From the NCBI RefSeq assembly GCF_018449515.1, contig NZ_JAAVUQ010000003.1:310001-374000 (forward strand): a DNA stretch of 64,000 bases, read 5' to 3'. This DNA is from Caballeronia sp. dw_19. Lineage in GTDB: Bacteria; Pseudomonadota; Gammaproteobacteria; Burkholderiales; Burkholderiaceae. The position numbers and the translations under genes were made by a program. This document shows positions 39,003-46,787 of the stretch, one piece after another (position 1 is the stretch's first letter; every line of letters starts with the position of its first letter). Below the pieces are notes generated by a model, which was not told the origin of the DNA, made no database searches, and was given only the letters and a program-made list of their open reading frames with translations.

Positions 39003-39584
39003 TCAACCAGCGTCCCTGTTGATAAATGCGATAGCAGCCTCGATGCCGCTTTCCAAAATCTCGTCGGAAAAGTTCTTGTCGCTGACAGCACGAGCTAGCT
39101 GGAGCGTTCCTACCATCATTCCATACAAAGCGATGGCATCACGCCGGCGCGCCTGCGCCGAAGGCGCCGGGAACTGAGCGGCCATCAGCTCAATGAACTC
39201 ATCAATCTTCGAGGTGAAAACCTCACGAGTAGATTTCGGGTGGCGCGCGACCTCCGCGGCGAGCGCCGAGGTCGTGCAGCCCTTCCCTGGATGATCCCTA
39301 TGGCGTGCGCTAAGGTAGTTTCGGACGACGCCCTCAAGACCCGCGCCGCTATCGATTACTCCGCCCAACAGCTCCTTGCGTTTGCCTAGCGCGTCAAGCA
39401 GGACCTGGCGAAACAAATCTTCCTTTGATTCGAAGTGCGTATAGAAAGCGCCATTCGTCAGACCGGCATCGGACATGACTGAGGCGATGCCGGCGGCAGC
39501 GACCCCTTGCTCACGGAACCGTCGCGAAGCTACATCAATGATGTGTTGCCGCGTTACGTCGCTATGTCCTTTTTCGTATCGCAT
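39003..39584 (-). CDS. TetR/AcrR family repressor next to a MATE exporter
   Basis: A 193-residue regulator with an N-terminal HTH (HIIDVASRRFREQGV, GLTNGAFYTHFESKEDLF) and a C-terminal ligand domain of the TetR_C_7/13-like kind (GCTTSALAAEVARHP). The start at 39584 is chosen for an AAGGAG box 9 nt upstream; 31 extra in-frame codons precede it. It is divergent from the remnant-MATE transcript, and its own promoter region holds a palindrome (39681-39697). Probable local repressor of the exporter. It converges with the other tetR gene. Confidence 0.9.
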   Translation of the reverse strand: MRYEKGHSDVTRQHIIDVASRRFREQGVAAAGIASVMSDAGLTNGAFYTHFESKEDLFRQVLLDALGKRKELLGGVIDSGAGLEGVVRNYLSARHRDHPGKGCTTSALAAEVARHPKSTREVFTSKIDEFIELMAAQFPAPSAQARRRDAIALYGMMVGTLQLARAVSDKNFSDEILESGIEAAIAFINRDAG

Positions 39585-39680
39585 GGTGGGTTTCTCCTTA
39601 ACAAATGCCGCTGCCGCCGCACTCCCCATGACTCGTTGGCGTCGTTCGCCCCGGGTTGAGCGGAATCGCCGAATCAATTG

Positions 39681-39697
39681 ATACGGTCCATGCGTAT
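39681..39697. promoter_or_regulatory. Palindrome in the tetR-MATE divergent region, possible operator
   Basis: ATACGGTCCATGCGTAT, with arms ATACG/CGTAT. It overlaps AT-rich sequence with plausible -35 (TTGATA, 39678) and -10 (TATACT, 39703) elements. A second short palindrome, TACGATCGTA, is at 39722-39731. Confidence 0.45.
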
Positions 39698-39758
39698 AGG
39701 ATTATACTCATACTTTAAAAGTACGATCGTAATTCAATAAACCAGCGTAAGGACTCGC

Positions 39759-39914
39759 ATGAAACCTCAAGACAAGGTTGCACTTATCACCGCAGACGCG
39801 GCGCATATCCATGCCGCAGAGATCGTCGCGGACGGCGGGCATGCGGGGGCGCCCGCTGCCGTGCCGATCTATAGGCTTTCGGTAGCGCCGCTGTCGACGG
39901 TGAATCCGTCATGA
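39759..39914 (+). pseudogene. Internally deleted short-chain dehydrogenase remnant, coupled to the MATE gene
   Basis: A 51-residue frame from an ATG behind an AAGGA box. It begins MKPQDKVALIT, the usual first strand of SDR enzymes, then loses the GxxxGIG loop and jumps to AEIVADGGHAG, which resembles the end of SDR proteins (AEIVVDGG). The ~200 residues in between are missing. Its TGA overlaps the MATE ATG (39911), so it may survive as a leader cistron that sets translation of the exporter. An alternative is a chance small ORF. Confidence 0.55.
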
Positions 39915-41365
39915 CAGAATCGTCTACCGCTACCGCAGATATCGACGCAGGCGTCGTCGCCAGTCCGGGCAATCCCGGCAATCCCGGCTCGCCCAGAACG
40001 GCGGCCGCTAGTCGCAAGGCGGCCGCGCGCAAGGCGATCCTTGAGGGTCCGATTCTGTCCACCTTGCTTCGATTGTCATTGCCAACGCTGATCGTTCTGC
40101 TGGCTCAAACTGCGGTCAATATCGCTGAGGCCTACTACGTCGGCTTCCTGGGCACGAGTGCGCTGGCTGGCGTCGCGCTCGTCTTCCCCGTCTTCATGCT
40201 GATGATGACGATGTCCGCGGGCGGTCTGGGCAGCGGTGTGGGATCTGCCGTGGCACGAGCCGTCGGAGCAGGGCGGCAGGAGGACGCCGACGCGCTTGTT
40301 CTACATGCCATTGTCCTTGCAGTTATCGTTGGCGCCGTCTTCACGCTCGGGATCCTTTGGTGTGGCCCGCTGTTGTACCGTGCGCTCGGTGGCAGGAACG
40401 CCGCACTGGATGCTGCCGTCGAGTACTCGAACAATTTGTTCGCCGCATCGATTGCCGTGTGGATCGTCAACCTGCTCACAGCCGCGCTACGAGGATCGGG
40501 CAATGTGAACGTTCCTGCCACGGTGACATTGATCGGCGCGCTTGTCATGATTCCGGCCTCTCCGATCCTGATCTTCGGTTTCGGTCCGATCCCACGTCTC
40601 GGAATCGGCGGCGCCGGCCTTGCGTTTGCCATCTATTACGGCGCCGCCACGCTGGTATTACTGCGCTACATGATGTCGGGTCGCTCCGGTTTGACGCTGA
40701 AATTCGCACGGCTGGAGGGCAGGCTCTTTGCGTCGATTCTCAAAGTGGGTGCGCCCGCCGCGCTCAATACGGTCCAGACCAATCTGACTGTCATCCTCGT
40801 CACCGGCGCCGTGGGCCTGTTCGGAACGAGTGCGCTTGCGGGATACGGTATCGCGTCGCGCCTCGACTATGTGATGATCCCGATCCTGTTTGGATTGTCG
40901 TCCGGGGTGCTCACCATGGTGGGCATCAACATTGGCGCGGGACAAGTCGCGCGTGCGAAACAGATCGCGTGGGTGTCTGTCGCGGTCGGTGTTGGCCTGA
41001 CTGAAACGATCGGTCTGATCGTCGCCCTGTGGCCACTGTCGTGGTTGCATCTCTTCAGTCACGATGCCAATGTGCTGGCGCCTGCCATGACCTACCTGCA
41101 CATTGTCGCTCCCGCCTATGGCCTTCTGGGATTTGGCTTTGTTATCTCTTTTGCAGCGCAAGGCGCTGGCCATGTTCTATGGCCGTACCTGGGCTCGACC
41201 TTACGGATGATCATAGCCGCGGGTATTGGCTTGATAGCGGTCAAGTTCCTTGGGGCCGGCATGCCTGGACTGGCGGCGATTGTCGCTGCGTCGCTCGCCG
41301 CTTACACGCTGGTGACGGCGATAGCGATGACCTCGCGCAAAGTATGGAGCCCTAACCGTAGCTGA
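39911..41365 (+). CDS. MATE family multidrug exporter
   Basis: A 484-residue membrane protein with about 12 hydrophobic segments and an internal repeat of two MATE domains: LPTLIVLLAQTAVNIAEAYYVGFLG in the first half and the related APAALNTVQTN and GLFGTSALAGYGIASRLDY in the second. It exports cationic or organic compounds with Na+ or H+ exchange. The N-terminal ~40 residues are a low-complexity cytoplasmic extension (NPGNPGSPRTAAASRKAAARK). The ATG overlaps the stop of the SDR remnant. Regulated most likely by the divergent TetR gene. Confidence 0.9.
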   Translation: MTESSTATADIDAGVVASPGNPGNPGSPRTAAASRKAAARKAILEGPILSTLLRLSLPTLIVLLAQTAVNIAEAYYVGFLGTSALAGVALVFPVFMLMMTMSAGGLGSGVGSAVARAVGAGRQEDADALVLHAIVLAVIVGAVFTLGILWCGPLLYRALGGRNAALDAAVEYSNNLFAASIAVWIVNLLTAALRGSGNVNVPATVTLIGALVMIPASPILIFGFGPIPRLGIGGAGLAFAIYYGAATLVLLRYMMSGRSGLTLKFARLEGRLFASILKVGAPAALNTVQTNLTVILVTGAVGLFGTSALAGYGIASRLDYVMIPILFGLSSGVLTMVGINIGAGQVARAKQIAWVSVAVGVGLTETIGLIVALWPLSWLHLFSHDANVLAPAMTYLHIVAPAYGLLGFGFVISFAAQGAGHVLWPYLGSTLRMIIAAGIGLIAVKFLGAGMPGLAAIVAASLAAYTLVTAIAMTSRKVWSPNRS

Positions 41366-41529
41366 AGCCCGGATGCCGCCGGACCCTTGGTGGCTTCGTA
41401 ACGACGTAACGAGGGCGAGTACACCCTGGTTTTTACCCACGCTGGGTGGGATAGGGCCGCATCAGGTACCAAGGTAACCGGCGCCAGGTCCAGATTTTCC
41501 CGGTCACACTACCTGCCATGTATAAAAGG

Positions 41530-41570
41530 CCGCTCGTTGATCCTTGGCATCAGACCGGATCAACGAGCGG
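41530..41570. terminator. Terminator between the MATE and second OYE genes
   Basis: Perfect 14-bp arms (41530-41543 and 41557-41570; arm core CGCTCGTTGATCC), 13-nt loop, with no T run. Convergent genes on both sides. Confidence 0.6.
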
Positions 41571-41579
41571 ATTACATCG

Positions 41580-42656
41580 TTACGCCGCTTCCATTGCTGG
41601 ATAGTCGGTGTACCCGACCGGGCCTCGTACATAGTAGTGTTCCGGGCGCGGCGTATTCAGCGGAGCACCTGCCTTGAAGCGTGCCGGCAGGTCAGGGTTG
41701 GCAATGAACGGAATGCCAAACGCCACTGCATCCGCCTTCCCGATTTCCAGCCAGGCGCTGGCGCTCTCCTGCGTGAACAACTCATTCGCAATGTAGATAC
41801 CGCCGAACTCTTTCTTCAGGAGCGGTCCGATGCTGTCTTCACCTTCTTTTTCGCGGGTGCAGATAAAGGCAATCTTGCGCTTGCCCAGTTCGCGTGCGAC
41901 GTATTTGAATGTTTCGAGCAGGTTATCGTCCCCCATGCTGTGATCGACGTGACCGTCCTCACCCGCGTCGGCGCGAGGCGCAAGATGCACACCTACGCGG
42001 CCCGGCCCCCACACTCCGATTGCAGCGTCAGTCACTTCGAGAAGCAGTCGCGCACGGTTTTCGCGGGAACCACCATATTGATCGGTACGCTTGTTCGTGC
42101 TGCTCTGGAGGAACTGGTCCAGGAGGTATCCATTGGCGCCGTGGACCTGAACACCATCAAAACCGGCCCGCTTTGCGTTATCTGCACCTTGCCGATAAGC
42201 CTCGACGATTCCAGCAACTTCTGATGTTTCCAAGGCACGCGGGACCGGAAAATCGACCTTGGGACGGATCAGGCTGACATGTCCCCGTGCCGCAATTGCG
42301 CTGGGCGCGACAGGCGTCTGGCCATCGAGATAGGTCGGGTGAGAGATGCGGCCGACATGCCAAAGCTGCATGAAGATTCTGCCGCCGGCATCGTGGATGG
42401 CCTTGGTGACCTCGGTCCATCCGAGCACCTGCTCCTCCGACCAGATTCCGGGGGTATCGGGATAGCCGACGCCCATCGGGGTAACCGACACTGCCTCGCT
42501 GAGGATCAGGCCGGCAGACGCTCGCTGGGCATAGTATTGCGCCATGAGCGCGTTGGGCACACGGTCTTCGGCGCGGCAACGGGTCAGGGGCGCCATGATG
42601 ATGCGATTCGGCAGTTCGAGATCACCGAGCTTGATAGGATCAAAAAGTGTAGTCAT
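41580..42656 (-). CDS. Old Yellow Enzyme family ene-reductase, class I, with ArsR-type control
   Basis: A 358-residue FMN protein. The OYE class I features are MAPLTRCRAE (Thr at 25), the substrate-binding H172/N175 pair in VHGANGYLLDQFL, KRTDQYGGSRENR, and the C-terminal GYTDYP. Related enzymes (NemA, morphinone and PETN reductases) reduce activated alkenes, N-ethylmaleimide and nitrate esters. The motif GVHLAPRAD replaces the more common GVRLSP, an odd substitution at a site near the flavin. The gene is monocistronic. A palindrome 50 nt upstream is repeated in front of the arsR gene. Confidence 0.93.
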   Translation of the reverse strand: MTTLFDPIKLGDLELPNRIIMAPLTRCRAEDRVPNALMAQYYAQRASAGLILSEAVSVTPMGVGYPDTPGIWSEEQVLGWTEVTKAIHDAGGRIFMQLWHVGRISHPTYLDGQTPVAPSAIAARGHVSLIRPKVDFPVPRALETSEVAGIVEAYRQGADNAKRAGFDGVQVHGANGYLLDQFLQSSTNKRTDQYGGSRENRARLLLEVTDAAIGVWGPGRVGVHLAPRADAGEDGHVDHSMGDDNLLETFKYVARELGKRKIAFICTREKEGEDSIGPLLKKEFGGIYIANELFTQESASAWLEIGKADAVAFGIPFIANPDLPARFKAGAPLNTPRPEHYYVRGPVGYTDYPAMEAA

Positions 42657-42705
42657 AACTCAAGTTCAAGAATGAAGAGATTGAAAATCCACATCGCTTG
42701 TCGAT

Positions 42706-42735
42706 TCGATAGTTAGACAATCGTCTAACTATCGA
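42706..42735. promoter_or_regulatory. ArsR-type operator before the second OYE gene
   Basis: Perfect 13-bp arms (arm CGATAGTTAGAC plus one outer base pair) around the spacer AATC. It lies 50 nt upstream of the OYE start. The same motif with a few changes lies before arsR at 43166. Confidence 0.75.
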
Positions 42736-42850
42736 TGGCAATGTGGGTACACGGGCCGTGATACCGGACTCGTCAGTCCACTTCCACGGATTTTCCGCCG
42801 ACGCTGATCAGGCTGTCTTTGCAGATGGAAGATGCAAGGCCTGCAAGAAA

Positions 42851-43150
42851 TTAGATTGTCGAGAGTTGATGGAGGTAAGCCTGGAGGACATCACGTTTGA
42901 TCTTCAAGTTCATGAATTTCCCTTCGCGGATTATCTCGATCAGCCCTGCACGTTCCAATTCCTTTATGTGATGCGAAAGTGTGGCTGCTGTCACGCCATG
43001 CGTGGTAAGCAGCGCGGTGCACGGATATGCGCCGGTCGTGGAGCCGACTTCCTTGAGTATCTGATATCGCCGTGGGGCCGCCAGAGCCTGAGCAATCAAC
43101 TCAAACTGTCTTTCAGTTATAGCGCTCCTTGCCTGGCGGGATGGTTTCAC
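42851..43150 (-). CDS. ArsR/SmtB family transcriptional regulator
   Basis: A 99-residue winged-helix protein: [14 protein letters not shown], then [21 protein letters not shown] (recognition helix) and the wing [13 protein letters not shown]. It lacks the CxCxxC arsenic site of ArsR proper, so it probably senses something else; C44 in YPCTALL is the only cysteine. The start is a GTG (43150) behind GAGAG. Its operator lies right at its own promoter, and a matching one lies before the OYE gene 200 nt downstream on the same strand. Confidence 0.9.
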   Translation of the reverse strand: MKPSRQARSAITERQFELIAQALAAPRRYQILKEVGSTTGAYPCTALLTTHGVTAATLSHHIKELERAGLIEIIREGKFMNLKIKRDVLQAYLHQLSTI

Positions 43151-43165
43151 GATTCGCTCTCAATA

Positions 43166-43193
43166 CGATAGTTAGGCAACCGTCTAAATATAC
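43166..43193. promoter_or_regulatory. ArsR-type operator before the arsR gene
   Basis: CGATAGTTAGGC, spacer AACC, GTCTAAATATAC. The left arm differs from the 42706 site by one base. It ends 16 nt upstream of the GTG start on the minus strand, in position for autorepression. Confidence 0.7.
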
Positions 43194-43242
43194 CTCCGAT
43201 TAGGCCGCCATGAGCGGACGGGCGCTCGGCCGGCTGCCCGGC

Positions 43243-44379
43243 TTAACCGGGCGTGCTGAAGGAGAGCTGGACGCGCTTGCCGTCACGATTCGATTCCACG
43301 ATCTGTTCAATCAGTTCATGCATGCGGATCGCGTCCGCGAAAGTCGGCGCAAGCGTCGAACCGGTCTTTACGTCACGTGCATGGGCGGCGTACAGGTTCG
43401 CCAATTCAACAACACTCGCCCCGAGTTTTCCCGGCGGCAGCCATTCATACTCCACCGGAATAGCCAGCGCGGTTAGCGGCTGTGCGTCACCTCGCGCGAT
43501 TTCTATGCGGTTGAAAGCGTCGCCGAAGCTGGTGGTATTCGAGATTTTCAGATCGCCCTTGCTGCCGGTGATATCGATCTGTACTCCGAAATTATTGCGT
43601 TTTCCCGCCTCGAGATGGACCGTCAGCACGGCGCCATTGGCGAAAGTCCCTGCCAGCACGACCTGGTCAGGGCTGGTGTGCGGCAGCGTTTCTCCGGTTT
43701 CTATCAGAGTGACTTCTTTGAACTGATTGACAGTCAGCGCAGACAGGCTCTGCGGATAGCCGACCATCGTCGTGAACAAAGCGTCCAGGAAATGGCCGCC
43801 ATAGATCGACAGAAGGCTGGAGAAGTTCTCTTCGGGTACCGTGTAGTAAAGCGACGCAGGCCGTTCACGCTGGAAGTACTCGACGCTCACATGCAGGCGC
43901 ACCGAACGTACTTCGCCGATCTCGCCCTGGTCCAGCAAATCGCGCACATAACGGTAGCCCGGATTGAGCCGCCGCTGCAGACCGATGATGGTGCGTACGC
44001 CCGCCTTGTCGGCCAACGCGAGCAACTCGCTCGACAACGCAGTGCTCGGCGTCAAGGGCCATTCGCAGTAGATGTCCTTGCCGGCCGCGATGGCAGCGCG
44101 GATGCCCTCTTCGTGCTGGAACGCGGGCGTCAACACGAGTACGAGATCCACTTCGGGATGCGACACCAGCTCCTGCAGCGATGCTGCCGCGTATTTGAAG
44201 CCATGGCGGGCGACCAGCGATGCCGCCTTTTCCTGGCTGCGGCTATACACCGCCGTCAGTTCATATTCCGGCAGCAGTTTCAGCGAAGGGAGGTGCCCAT
44301 ATTCTGACCAATGGCCCAGGCCGATGACACCCACCCTGATTTTGCCGGAGCCCGTAGCTGGCGTCGCGATGCTGTTCAA
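43243..44379 (-). CDS. Gfo/Idh/MocA family oxidoreductase
   Basis: A 378-residue enzyme with an N-terminal NAD(P)-binding Rossmann fold (IRVGVIGLGHWSEYGHLP) and the CEWPLTP motif in place of the usual EKPxA. The central GGHFLDALF and C-terminal beta-sheet domain (VVLAGTFANGAVL) match the Gal80/Gfo branch. The reaction could be oxidation of a sugar or polyol; unknown. Start: TTG 44379 is preceded by GGGGAG at 5-nt spacing; an ATG at 44427 gives 16 more residues but no good ribosome site. A palindrome (44472-44486) shared with the lysR-OYE region lies upstream. Confidence 0.86.
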   Translation of the reverse strand: MNSIATPATGSGKIRVGVIGLGHWSEYGHLPSLKLLPEYELTAVYSRSQEKAASLVARHGFKYAAASLQELVSHPEVDLVLVLTPAFQHEEGIRAAIAAGKDIYCEWPLTPSTALSSELLALADKAGVRTIIGLQRRLNPGYRYVRDLLDQGEIGEVRSVRLHVSVEYFQRERPASLYYTVPEENFSSLLSIYGGHFLDALFTTMVGYPQSLSALTVNQFKEVTLIETGETLPHTSPDQVVLAGTFANGAVLTVHLEAGKRNNFGVQIDITGSKGDLKISNTTSFGDAFNRIEIARGDAQPLTALAIPVEYEWLPPGKLGASVVELANLYAAHARDVKTGSTLAPTFADAIRMHELIEQIVESNRDGKRVQLSFSTPG

Positions 44380-44471
44380 GAGAACTCCCCAATGTAAGGC
44401 TGTGCGGATGACCCTGCTCAGCGACATCGCAATAGTAGAGTTTGTGGGAATGAAGATAAATGGTCTTGGGT

Positions 44472-44486
44472 TCCGATCATTTCGGA
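44472..44486. promoter_or_regulatory. Palindrome TCCGA-N5-TCGGA upstream of the Gfo/Idh gene
   Basis: TCCGATCATTTCGGA. The same arms and spacing occur at 45551-45565 between lysR and the third OYE gene, suggesting that the LysR protein controls both. Confidence 0.55.
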
Positions 44487-44631
44487 CATCTGAGTCCGCT
44501 ACCACGACAGGTTTGACACGCCGCCGCCGCGAGCGCGGTCTACCTACCAGACACCGTTCCTCCAGGCGATGCGCGATGCAGCCCATGTGACGGCCGCGGA
44601 AGCTCGCCCCTGGCGCCACATCTTGCTCGAT

Positions 44632-45516
44632 CTAGATTTGCAGATTCTCGCTGACATAGTCGATGAAAACACGCAGCTTGGGCGAGGCGTAACGGCTTGC
44701 CGGCCACAAGATCCAGAAGGTGACGGTCTGATCCATGAAATCATCCAGCACGATCTGCAATGCACCGCTCGCCAGAGCATCCCGCACGAGGAAGGTTGGC
44801 AGGAGGGCCAGGCCCTTGTCCTGAAGCGCAAGAAAGCCCAGGACTTCAATGGTGTTGCTGACGAATGTTTGCGGTAACTCCGGCTCCGCTTCCGATGCAA
44901 CGAGCTGGAACGGCCAGCGTTCCAGCTTGCCGCTGACGGGAAATTTATGCAGCAAACAGGCGTGCCGAATGAGTTCGGAAGGATGCGTGGGAACACCGTG
45001 TCGCTTGAGATATCCGGTCGAGGCGACCAGCACTTGCCCGCAGGAACCCAGGCGTCGGGATACCAGCCGCGAGTCGTGCTGCTCACCGGTGCGAATGACG
45101 GCATCGAAACCTTCCTCGATGATATCCACCATGCGATCGGAGAGATCGACATCGAGCTCGATTTCCGGGTATTTCGTCATGAAGCCGTCCAGCACGGGCA
45201 TGATCAGGCCGGACAGTTGCGGCGTGCTGATCCGCAACCTTCCACGAGGGTTGCCGGCGGCATCGGACAGTTCGGCTTCCGCCGCTTCGACCTCGCCCAG
45301 GATGCGCCGGCACCGTTCAAGGAACAAGGCGCCTTCGGCCGTCAGCGTGATGCTGCGCGTGCTGCGGTGAAAGAGCCGCACGCCCAGGCGATCCTCGATA
45401 CGCGCAATGCTTTTGCCCACCGCCGAGGACGATACGCCGAGCAACCGTCCCGCCTCGGTAAAACTGCGGGTCTCTGCCACCTGCACAAACATCGAAATGC
45501 CACTGAGGCTATCCAT
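44632..45516 (-). CDS. LysR family transcriptional regulator
   Basis: A 294-residue LTTR. N-terminal HTH (MFVQVAETRSFTEAGRLLGVSSSAVGK is read in this region), a coiled linker and a periplasmic-binding-like effector domain (RLRISTPQLSGLIMPVLDGFM, EGFDAVIRTG). The start is ATG 45516. Divergent from the third OYE gene, with the palindrome 45551-45565 in the intergenic space, the classical LTTR arrangement. It probably responds to a substrate or electrophile handled by the OYE; ligand unknown. Confidence 0.92.
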   Translation of the reverse strand: MDSLSGISMFVQVAETRSFTEAGRLLGVSSSAVGKSIARIEDRLGVRLFHRSTRSITLTAEGALFLERCRRILGEVEAAEAELSDAAGNPRGRLRISTPQLSGLIMPVLDGFMTKYPEIELDVDLSDRMVDIIEEGFDAVIRTGEQHDSRLVSRRLGSCGQVLVASTGYLKRHGVPTHPSELIRHACLLHKFPVSGKLERWPFQLVASEAEPELPQTFVSNTIEVLGFLALQDKGLALLPTFLVRDALASGALQIVLDDFMDQTVTFWILWPASRYASPKLRVFIDYVSENLQI

Positions 45517-45550
45517 CGCCGCGTCCCGGGATCAATTTAAGACATATGTG

Positions 45551-45565
45551 TCCGATATATTCGGA
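45551..45565. promoter_or_regulatory. Palindrome TCCGA-N5-TCGGA between lysR and the third OYE gene
   Basis: TCCGATATATTCGGA, 35 nt before the lysR start and 104 nt before the OYE start. It is the partner of the site at 44472. Confidence 0.6.
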
Positions 45566-45668
45566 ACCTTAGCCTATTTTTCTTCTCCCGTTCAGTCCAT
45601 ACACTGTCCTCAAGGTCGAAAACCCGCTGTTGATCCAACTTCACCAGCCACTGAATCTTGAGGAAATC

Positions 45669-46778
45669 ATGTCCAAACTTCATTCCACCGTCAAAGTCGG
45701 TCCCTACGAATTTTCCCATCGCGTGGTGTTGGCGCCGCTCACCCGCATGCGCGCCGAAGAAGGCGCCAAGCCGGGCCCGTTGATGGCCGAGTACTACGCA
45801 CAACGCACTTCAGAAGGCGGCTTCCTGATTGGCGAAGCCACCATCGCCGCGCCCAACGGTAACGGCTACCTGGGTGCGCCCGGCCTGTACGACGACAGTC
45901 AGATTGCCGGCTGGAAGCTCGCGACCGACGCGGTGCACGCCAAAGGCGGCCGCATCTTCTTGCAGCTTTATCACGCTGGCCGCCAGTCCAACAGCCAGTT
46001 GCAGCCGGGTGGCGCCCAGCCGGTGGCACCCTCCGCCGTGCCGCATGGCGGCGTCGCGTACACCGAAGCGGGCTGGGTCCCGAACACGCCCAGCCGCGCG
46101 CTGACCGTCCCCGAGATCGCCGATCTGGTCGAGAGTTTCCGCACCGCAGCCATTCGCGGCAAGGAGGCCGGTTTCGACGGTGTTGAACTGCACGCCGCCA
46201 ACGGCTACTTGTTCGACCAGTTCCTGCAGGACGGCAGCAACAAACGCACCGACATCTACGGCGGCTCGTTCGAAAACCGTGCCCGCTTCCTGATCGAAGT
46301 GACTCAGGCCGTCATCTCGGTCTGGGGCAGCGAACGCGTGGCGGTGCGCCTCGGCCCGAGCGGCACCTGGGGCGATATGTCCGACAGCAATCCGGAAGCG
46401 CTCTTCACTTACGTAGCGGAGGAACTGGACAAACTGAATCTGGCCTACCTGCACCTGATCGAGCCGCGTGTGCTCGGCAACGTCGATGACGACAGCAAGG
46501 ATCAGAACCCCGTTGCCGCGCAACTGATCCGCAAGCATTACAAGGGAACGATCATCGCCGCTGGCGGCTTCAAGGGCCACACAGCCGAAGCCATCTTGCA
46601 GGCGGGTGACGCCGATCTGGTCGCATTTGGCCGCGACTTCATCGCCAATCCGGATCTGCCCGAACGCCTGCGCCTGCAGTTGCCTTTGAATCCGTATGAC
46701 CGTCCCAGTTTCTTTGGCGGCACGGACGTCGGTTATACGGACTATCCGTTCTATCGCAAGGACGCGGTAGCAGCGTAA
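45669..46778 (+). CDS. Old Yellow Enzyme family ene-reductase (NemA-like)
   Basis: A 369-residue class I OYE. Features: LAPLTRMRAE (Thr near 25), FLQLYHAGRQSN, catalytic pair H175/N178 in LHAANGYLFDQFL, KRTDIYGGSFENRARF, and VRLGPSGTWGDM in place of the strict GVRLSP. The C-terminal GYTDYPFY is typical. Close to NemA, GTN and PETN reductases. ATG 45669 has GAGG at 6-nt spacing; the open frame extends 13 codons further. An MFS gene starts 10 nt after its stop, giving an OYE-efflux operon under the divergent LysR. Confidence 0.94.
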   Translation: MSKLHSTVKVGPYEFSHRVVLAPLTRMRAEEGAKPGPLMAEYYAQRTSEGGFLIGEATIAAPNGNGYLGAPGLYDDSQIAGWKLATDAVHAKGGRIFLQLYHAGRQSNSQLQPGGAQPVAPSAVPHGGVAYTEAGWVPNTPSRALTVPEIADLVESFRTAAIRGKEAGFDGVELHAANGYLFDQFLQDGSNKRTDIYGGSFENRARFLIEVTQAVISVWGSERVAVRLGPSGTWGDMSDSNPEALFTYVAEELDKLNLAYLHLIEPRVLGNVDDDSKDQNPVAAQLIRKHYKGTIIAAGGFKGHTAEAILQAGDADLVAFGRDFIANPDLPERLRLQLPLNPYDRPSFFGGTDVGYTDYPFYRKDAVAA

Positions 46779-46787
46779 GCGGAGCCC

